A stretch of DNA of 64,000 nucleotides from Bombilactobacillus mellifer (GTDB lineage: Bacteria > Bacillota > Bacilli > Lactobacillales > Lactobacillaceae). The DNA is taken from positions 67,541-131,540 of the forward strand of contig NZ_KQ034028.1 of NCBI RefSeq assembly GCF_000970795.1, given 5' to 3'. Position 1 is the stretch's first letter, and every line of letters begins with the position of its first letter. Below are positions 59,744 to 64,000 of the stretch, piece by piece. The notes beneath the pieces are model-generated. The model saw only the letters and a list, made by a program, of their open reading frames with translations. It was not told where the DNA came from and did not search any database. The position numbers and the translations under genes are program-made.

Positions 59744-60520
59744 ATGACAATTATGCAGGCGTTTTTATGTGGCTTAGTCTATTACTTAGCCATTGGCAAT
59801 ATGCCTTTTGTCGGATTATGGACCTTACAACGCCCCTTAGTTTGCGGTTTAGTGACCGGTATTATTCTCGGCAAACCTTTAGTTGGGGCCATGACAGGAG
59901 CATCAATTAATTTAGTTTATTTAGGCTTTATTTCTGCCGGCGGTTCCATGCCCGCGGATATGGCATTGTCGGGTATCTTGGGAACGGCTTTTGCGATTAC
60001 CGGCGGTTTGGATACCAAAACGGCATTGTCTTTAGCAGTACCGATTGGCTTATTAGGAACGATCGTTTGGTATGCGCGAATGACTTATGGTTCCATCTTT
60101 GTGCACGTGGCAGATCGTTATATTGAAAAAGAACAATATCAAAAAATCTGGCGGGCCAATGTCTTGTACCCACAATTGTTAACGGCCTTAATTACCATTA
60201 TTCCTTGTGGCTTAGCCGCTTATTTTGGTGCTAGTTATATCAATGGCTTTGTCCATGCTTTAGGAGGTACGGTGTTAACCATTTTTAAAGTGATCGGGGG
60301 CTTGATGCCGGCTTTAGGGATCGCAATTACTTTGCAATATATCTATAAAGAAGACGCGCGTGTCTTTTTATACTTGGGTTTTGTCTTAGCGACTTATTCC
60401 AAATTAGGTTTGCTGCCTTTAGGTGTAATTGCCGGTTTGGCGGCCGTGATTTATGTACAGTTAATAAGTAAAAAAACTTCCGCCAATCAATTAGATGAAG
60501 AAGGTGAAGATTTTGACTAA
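59744..60520 (+). CDS. PTS mannose-family EIIC
   Basis: A 258-residue membrane component: LCGLVYYLAIGNMPFVGLW, LVGAMTGASINLVYLGFIS and GGSMPADMALSGILGTA are typical of EIIC-Man/Sor. ATG 59744 lies 9 bp after AGGAGG, better than TTG 59735. The stop overlaps the EIID start by 8 bases. Confidence 0.92.
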   Translation: MTIMQAFLCGLVYYLAIGNMPFVGLWTLQRPLVCGLVTGIILGKPLVGAMTGASINLVYLGFISAGGSMPADMALSGILGTAFAITGGLDTKTALSLAVPIGLLGTIVWYARMTYGSIFVHVADRYIEKEQYQKIWRANVLYPQLLTALITIIPCGLAAYFGASYINGFVHALGGTVLTIFKVIGGLMPALGIAITLQYIYKEDARVFLYLGFVLATYSKLGLLPLGVIAGLAAVIYVQLISKKTSANQLDEEGEDFD

Positions 60521-61358
60521 AACTTCAACACCAAAACCAACAGCACCGTTAATTAGTAAACGCCAATTATTTAAATCTTGGCTCATTTGGGAAAATTTTC
60601 CCCAGACCTGCTATAACTACGAAAGAATGATGGGTCAAGCCATTGCCCATGTCTTTGTACCGGTTTCGAAGAACTTTTATCCACACGATCCCGCCAAGAA
60701 AAAAGCCATGATGCAACGGGAAATTGAATTTTTTAACGTCCACGTGGAATTTGGTTCGGTGATTATCGGGATGATTATTGCGATGGAAGAACAAAAGGCC
60801 AAAGGTAAGGAAATTCCGGGAGAATTTATTACCAGTTTAAAAACTTCCATGATGGGACCATTATCCGGTGTAGGAGACACAATTTATCAAGGGGTACTTA
60901 TTCCCATTTTGTTAGCAATTTGTATTGATATGACTTTAAAAGGCACCATTTGGGGATCCATTGTGTATTTTATTGCGATGTTGGCTTTTTCGTTTCTTTT
61001 TAGCTATTTCAATTTTATGTTTGGTTACAAAGCGGGCGCGGAAGCCGTCATGGATTTTTTGGAAAAAGGCATTCTCAATACAATTTTAAAAGGTGCCGAA
61101 GTAATGGGTTGCATGGTCATGGGCGGCTTAATTTCCAGTTATGTCAAAATCACGGTCCCTTTAAAAATTGTAACTTCGACACAAACGTTCCATATTCAAA
61201 AGCAGTTTTTGGATGTGATTATGCCTAATATTCTACCATTTGGCTTTACTTTATTAGCTTTGTTCTTACTTAAGCGGGGCTGGTCTTCCTTAAAAGTGAT
61301 TGGCATGATGATTGTAGTAGGCGTTGTCGGTGGTCTGTTCGGCATTTTAGGAGCGTAA
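60513..61358 (+). CDS. PTS mannose-family EIID
   Basis: A 281-residue membrane component with NFPQTCYNYERMMGQAIAHV, FNVHVEFGSVIIGMIIAMEE and MMGPLSGVGDTIYQGVLIPI, hallmarks of EIID. The TTG at 60513 overlaps the EIIC stop as TTGACTAA and follows AAGGTGAAGA; the ATG at 60495 is possible but has no RBS. Confidence 0.9.
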   Translation: MTKTSTPKPTAPLISKRQLFKSWLIWENFPQTCYNYERMMGQAIAHVFVPVSKNFYPHDPAKKKAMMQREIEFFNVHVEFGSVIIGMIIAMEEQKAKGKEIPGEFITSLKTSMMGPLSGVGDTIYQGVLIPILLAICIDMTLKGTIWGSIVYFIAMLAFSFLFSYFNFMFGYKAGAEAVMDFLEKGILNTILKGAEVMGCMVMGGLISSYVKITVPLKIVTSTQTFHIQKQFLDVIMPNILPFGFTLLALFLLKRGWSSLKVIGMMIVVGVVGGLFGILGA

Positions 61359-61380
61359 ATAACGAAAGAAGGAGCCAATA

Positions 61381-62424
61381 ATGAAAGTAATTATGGAATT
61401 AGGGCCGAAAAAAATCAGCCTACAGGAACAGCCGCAACCTCCAATTCAGGCTGACGAAATTTTGATGAAAGTTAAAATCAACGGTCTCTGTCAAAATGAC
61501 GTGCGCGATTATACGGGAGATACGCAGTGGACTTATCCGCGCATTGGCGGGCATGAGTTTAGCGGTGAAATTGCACAAATCGGTGCGGCTGTGGACCCGG
61601 AACAATTTCATGTCGGAGATCATATTGTGAAGTATATTTTGCCAAATTGTGGCAATTGCTATTATTGCAAAACCCATCGGGAAAATTTATGCACCCAGAT
61701 ATATTCATCCCCGACTTTTCATAATGATACCGGGATTTCCGGTTTTTTGGGGATGTCGCAATATATAGCAGTCAAAGCTACCGATGTCTTTACTTATCCA
61801 CAAACCACGAGCTTTATTGATATGGCTTTTACTGAACCCTTAGGCTGTGTGATTAATAGCGTGGAACGCGCTGACTTACATTTGGGTCAAGATGTATTAA
61901 TTATTGGCGGTGGTGTGATGGGGCTTTTACATGTCTTAGTAGCGAAATTACAAGGTGTGCGCATTTTAGTTTCTGAGCCGGCAGCGGCCCGTCGCCAGCT
62001 GGCCCAACAATTAGGAGCTGATTTAGTGGTGGATCCTACTACAAGGGATGCTGCCGCTTGGGTACACGAGCAAACGCAGGGTCGCGGCGCCGATGTGGTT
62101 TTTAATACTACCGCCAATCCACAAATTGCGCAACAAGCATTAGCTTGCACTGCTTTTGGCGGACAAACATTTATGTTTAGTTCCTTACATCCTAATGATC
62201 CGGTGGCTGTGGATTTAGGCGCCGTTCACAGCCATGAAAAATTTATTAAGGGAACTGTCAGTCCGACGCGCAGCTCTTATTATCAAGCTACCCAATTAAT
62301 TGCCAAGAAAATAGTGAATCCCCGGCCGCTATTGGATAGAATTTTTCCTTATCAAGAGGCGGTGGCGGCGTTTGAATATGCTTTGCGTCCCGAAACCTTA
62401 AAAACGATGATTAGTTTAGATTGA
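61381..62424 (+). CDS. Zinc-dependent polyol(-phosphate) dehydrogenase (MDR family)
   Basis: A 347-residue medium-chain dehydrogenase. Catalytic zinc ligands C37 (INGLCQND) and H58-E59 (GGHEF), structural zinc cysteines C90, C93, C96 and C104, and the NAD motif IIGGGVMGLLH. It resembles sorbitol, galactitol-phosphate and ribitol-phosphate dehydrogenases. Following the PTS genes, it should oxidise the polyol phosphate that the PTS delivers. Confidence 0.9.
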   Translation: MKVIMELGPKKISLQEQPQPPIQADEILMKVKINGLCQNDVRDYTGDTQWTYPRIGGHEFSGEIAQIGAAVDPEQFHVGDHIVKYILPNCGNCYYCKTHRENLCTQIYSSPTFHNDTGISGFLGMSQYIAVKATDVFTYPQTTSFIDMAFTEPLGCVINSVERADLHLGQDVLIIGGGVMGLLHVLVAKLQGVRILVSEPAAARRQLAQQLGADLVVDPTTRDAAAWVHEQTQGRGADVVFNTTANPQIAQQALACTAFGGQTFMFSSLHPNDPVAVDLGAVHSHEKFIKGTVSPTRSSYYQATQLIAKKIVNPRPLLDRIFPYQEAVAAFEYALRPETLKTMISLD

Positions 62425-62438
62425 GGACTGCGATAGAT

Positions 62439-63917
62439 ATGACACAAAAATACTATATAGGTCTGGATTTAGGCTCTTCGGCTTTAAAAATGGTAGCAAC
62501 TGATCAGCAATTGCAGGTAATTTATAACCAGCAGTATGCTTATTCATATGAGACGCTGGATTCTATGAGTCGAGAAATTGAACCCACGGTATGGCGGCAC
62601 TTGATGTTGGACGGTCTGCGCGAACTATTTACACAACTGCCCGCAAGTGATTGTGCCGGTATTGGCCTTACTGGCCAGATGCACACAACAGTTTTTTTGA
62701 ATGCTCAAGGCCAAAGCATTCGCCCGGCCATCATGTGGAATGATAATCGTACTAAAGCCTTGATTCCCCACTTGCGGCACCAATTAGCCCAAAATCCGGC
62801 AACACGCACCAATGCGCAAAGTATTTCTCCGGGCTCGCCTTTAGCTAACTTAGTCTGGTTACATCAATTTGAGCCGCGGCATTGGCAGCAAGTAGCACAT
62901 GTTTTAATGCCGGTAGATTATTTGGTGTATTGTCTGACAGGGCAATATGTGACAGATTACTGTGAAGCTTCAACCACTTCATATTATGATTGGCAAACTC
63001 ATCACTGGTCTTTGCCCATTCAACAAGAGTTTCACTTGCAAGCTAATTGGTTTCCCCGTATTTTACCAGCCAGTACGCTAGCCGGAGCGCTGACTGCAGT
63101 GGTCCAACAAACCTTACACATTCAAAAGCCGATCCCTGTGACTGTGGGCACGGGGGATAATGCCGCAACTACCTTCATTAACCGAGGTTTTAGTGATCAG
63201 CAGCCGCTGATTTCTTTAGGAACTTCCGGAGTCGTGATTATTCCTAACACCACTTCCACTTTGAAGCCGGTGGGCAAAAATGTTGTCGTGCAGATTACTC
63301 CGCAAAAGCGGTACCTTCTAACGCAAGGGACCATTCAAGCGGGCGCCCAATTAAATAGTTGGTGGGTAGAAAATATTTTGGGTACGCACAATTTTACGGC
63401 TGAACAGGAGCAAATTGCGCCCAGTCGCCTTGGTCAAAATCCCGTTTTGTTTTTTCCACATGTTAATGGTGAAAAAACGTTATTCGCTAATCCTAATTTA
63501 CAAGGCAGTTTGGTGGGCTTGACTTTAGATGTGACACGTGCCGACTTATACCAGGCCATCCTAGAGGGAGTAGCTTTTGGAATTAAAATGTTATATGAAC
63601 AAATGAAAAATCCCGTGGCTCCTCATTACTTTACTGCCGTAGGTGGCGGGACGCACAGCACGTTGTGGCTCACGATGATTGCTAATGTGTTGAATTTGCC
63701 CTTGCGTCGTTTACAACCTGTGCGCCAAACTGTCCAAGGCGCCGCGGCATTGGCGTTGCTAGCTACGGGCGGGCAATGGGAACAAATCCCCTTTCACCAG
63801 CAATTAATTCAACCAACCCCGCAATTAGCTGCACGTTATCAACAACAGTATCACCGTTATCAACATTTAACGACCACGATGATCAATTATTTTTCAACAA
63901 AGGAAGCTGAATTGTGA
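62439..63917 (+). CDS. FGGY-family kinase, xylulokinase-like
   Basis: A 492-residue sugar kinase. GLDLGSSALKMVATD (ATP site 1), GLTGQMHTTVFL and RPAIMWNDNRTKAL as in XylB, catalytic Asp in TVGTGDNAATTF, and TAVGGGTHSTLW (ATP site 2). ATG 62439 is preferred to TTG 62421, which overlaps the dehydrogenase stop. In an operon with PTS, dehydrogenase and aldolase it may phosphorylate a ketose phosphate or a ketose; a xylulose-type substrate is also possible. Confidence 0.88.
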   Translation: MTQKYYIGLDLGSSALKMVATDQQLQVIYNQQYAYSYETLDSMSREIEPTVWRHLMLDGLRELFTQLPASDCAGIGLTGQMHTTVFLNAQGQSIRPAIMWNDNRTKALIPHLRHQLAQNPATRTNAQSISPGSPLANLVWLHQFEPRHWQQVAHVLMPVDYLVYCLTGQYVTDYCEASTTSYYDWQTHHWSLPIQQEFHLQANWFPRILPASTLAGALTAVVQQTLHIQKPIPVTVGTGDNAATTFINRGFSDQQPLISLGTSGVVIIPNTTSTLKPVGKNVVVQITPQKRYLLTQGTIQAGAQLNSWWVENILGTHNFTAEQEQIAPSRLGQNPVLFFPHVNGEKTLFANPNLQGSLVGLTLDVTRADLYQAILEGVAFGIKMLYEQMKNPVAPHYFTAVGGGTHSTLWLTMIANVLNLPLRRLQPVRQTVQGAAALALLATGGQWEQIPFHQQLIQPTPQLAARYQQQYHRYQHLTTTMINYFSTKEAEL

Positions 63918-64000
63918 AACAATGCATTTTGTGCCACTGTCGGTTAGGATTAGTCAAATTTAAATCACGCGCAGGTTGGGTGTGCAAACAGTGTTATGCA
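63914..64000 (+). CDS. DUF4428-type zinc-ribbon protein (3' end cut by window)
   Basis: GTG overlaps the kinase stop (GTGA). The 29 visible residues read MKQCILCHCRLGLVKFK... and then WVCKQCYA, with Cys4 in the pattern C-x2-C...C-x2-C typical of a DUF4428-like zinc ribbon. Only the first domain is visible. Translational coupling to the sugar kinase is unexpected and may be incidental. Confidence 0.6.
   Translation, partial: MKQCILCHCRLGLVKFKSRAGWVCKQCYA

Overview
The window is chromosomal DNA of a low-to-moderate-GC lactic acid bacterium, most likely family Lactobacillaceae. This rests on a Firmicutes-type sufCDSUB cluster, a D-lactate dehydrogenase with the canonical Arg235/Glu264/His296 set, a WxL-type surface protein, many PTS sugar-alcohol genes, CopY-, HrcA-, PyrR- and PerR-type control sites, and strong AGGAGG-like ribosome binding sites. 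I cannot name a species. There is no rRNA, tRNA, CRISPR array, intact insertion sequence or prophage.

Layout. 1-5.2 kb: sufC(partial)-sufD-sufS-sufU-sufB for Fe-S cluster assembly. 5.2-5.6 kb: a tiny complete transcription unit whose reading frame is broken by a run of ten G. 5.8-11.7 kb: a membrane-anchored protein of unknown function and a 1774-residue secreted WxL/SpaA-like surface protein carrying three almost identical 107-residue modules. 11.9-14.3 kb: a YibE/F pair and a macrodomain hydrolase. 14.4-17.8 kb: a P1B-type metal ATPase behind a perfect PerR box, and a MarR-nucleoside hydrolase pair. 17.9-21.6 kb: a 52-residue basic peptide gene, a flavin reductase, ldhD and a xanthine-type permease. 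21.9-25.2 kb: an uncharacterised Tm-1-like operon whose AraC-family regulator carries a copy of the operon's own TIM-barrel enzyme as its sensor. 25.4-34.6 kb: peptidase, MFS transporter, pyrF-pyrE, a PyrR-attenuated uracil permease, a CIRCE-controlled small heat-shock protein, terC, lplA and an orphan PTS IIA. 34.7-37.8 kb: a copper operon (copY, two cupredoxins, Cu ATPase).

38-64 kb is a sugar-alcohol catabolism island. It holds (i) a sorbitol operon in the order gutFRMCBA plus a fructose-6-phosphate aldolase-like gene; (ii) a DeoR regulator, a second sorbitol-6-phosphate dehydrogenase-like enzyme and rhaD; (iii) on the minus strand, a kinase/epimerase/class II aldolase/TIM-like/YjbQ cassette that could take a ketose to triose phosphate; (iv) an orphan glpP behind a leader terminator; (v) mntH-usp; and (vi) a mannose-family PTS operon with class II aldolase, PRD regulator, zinc polyol dehydrogenase and FGGY kinase. 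Each cassette pairs uptake or phosphorylation with oxidation and aldol cleavage, so they look like parallel routes from polyols into glycolysis.

The items most worth a second look are the 107-residue module of the surface protein, the TIM-barrel/AraC regulator fusion, the poly-G small ORF, the PerR-box ATPase, the copper operon with a cytosolic cupredoxin, and the leader attenuators upstream of gutF and glpP. Start codons below were chosen by ribosome binding site position where several were possible.
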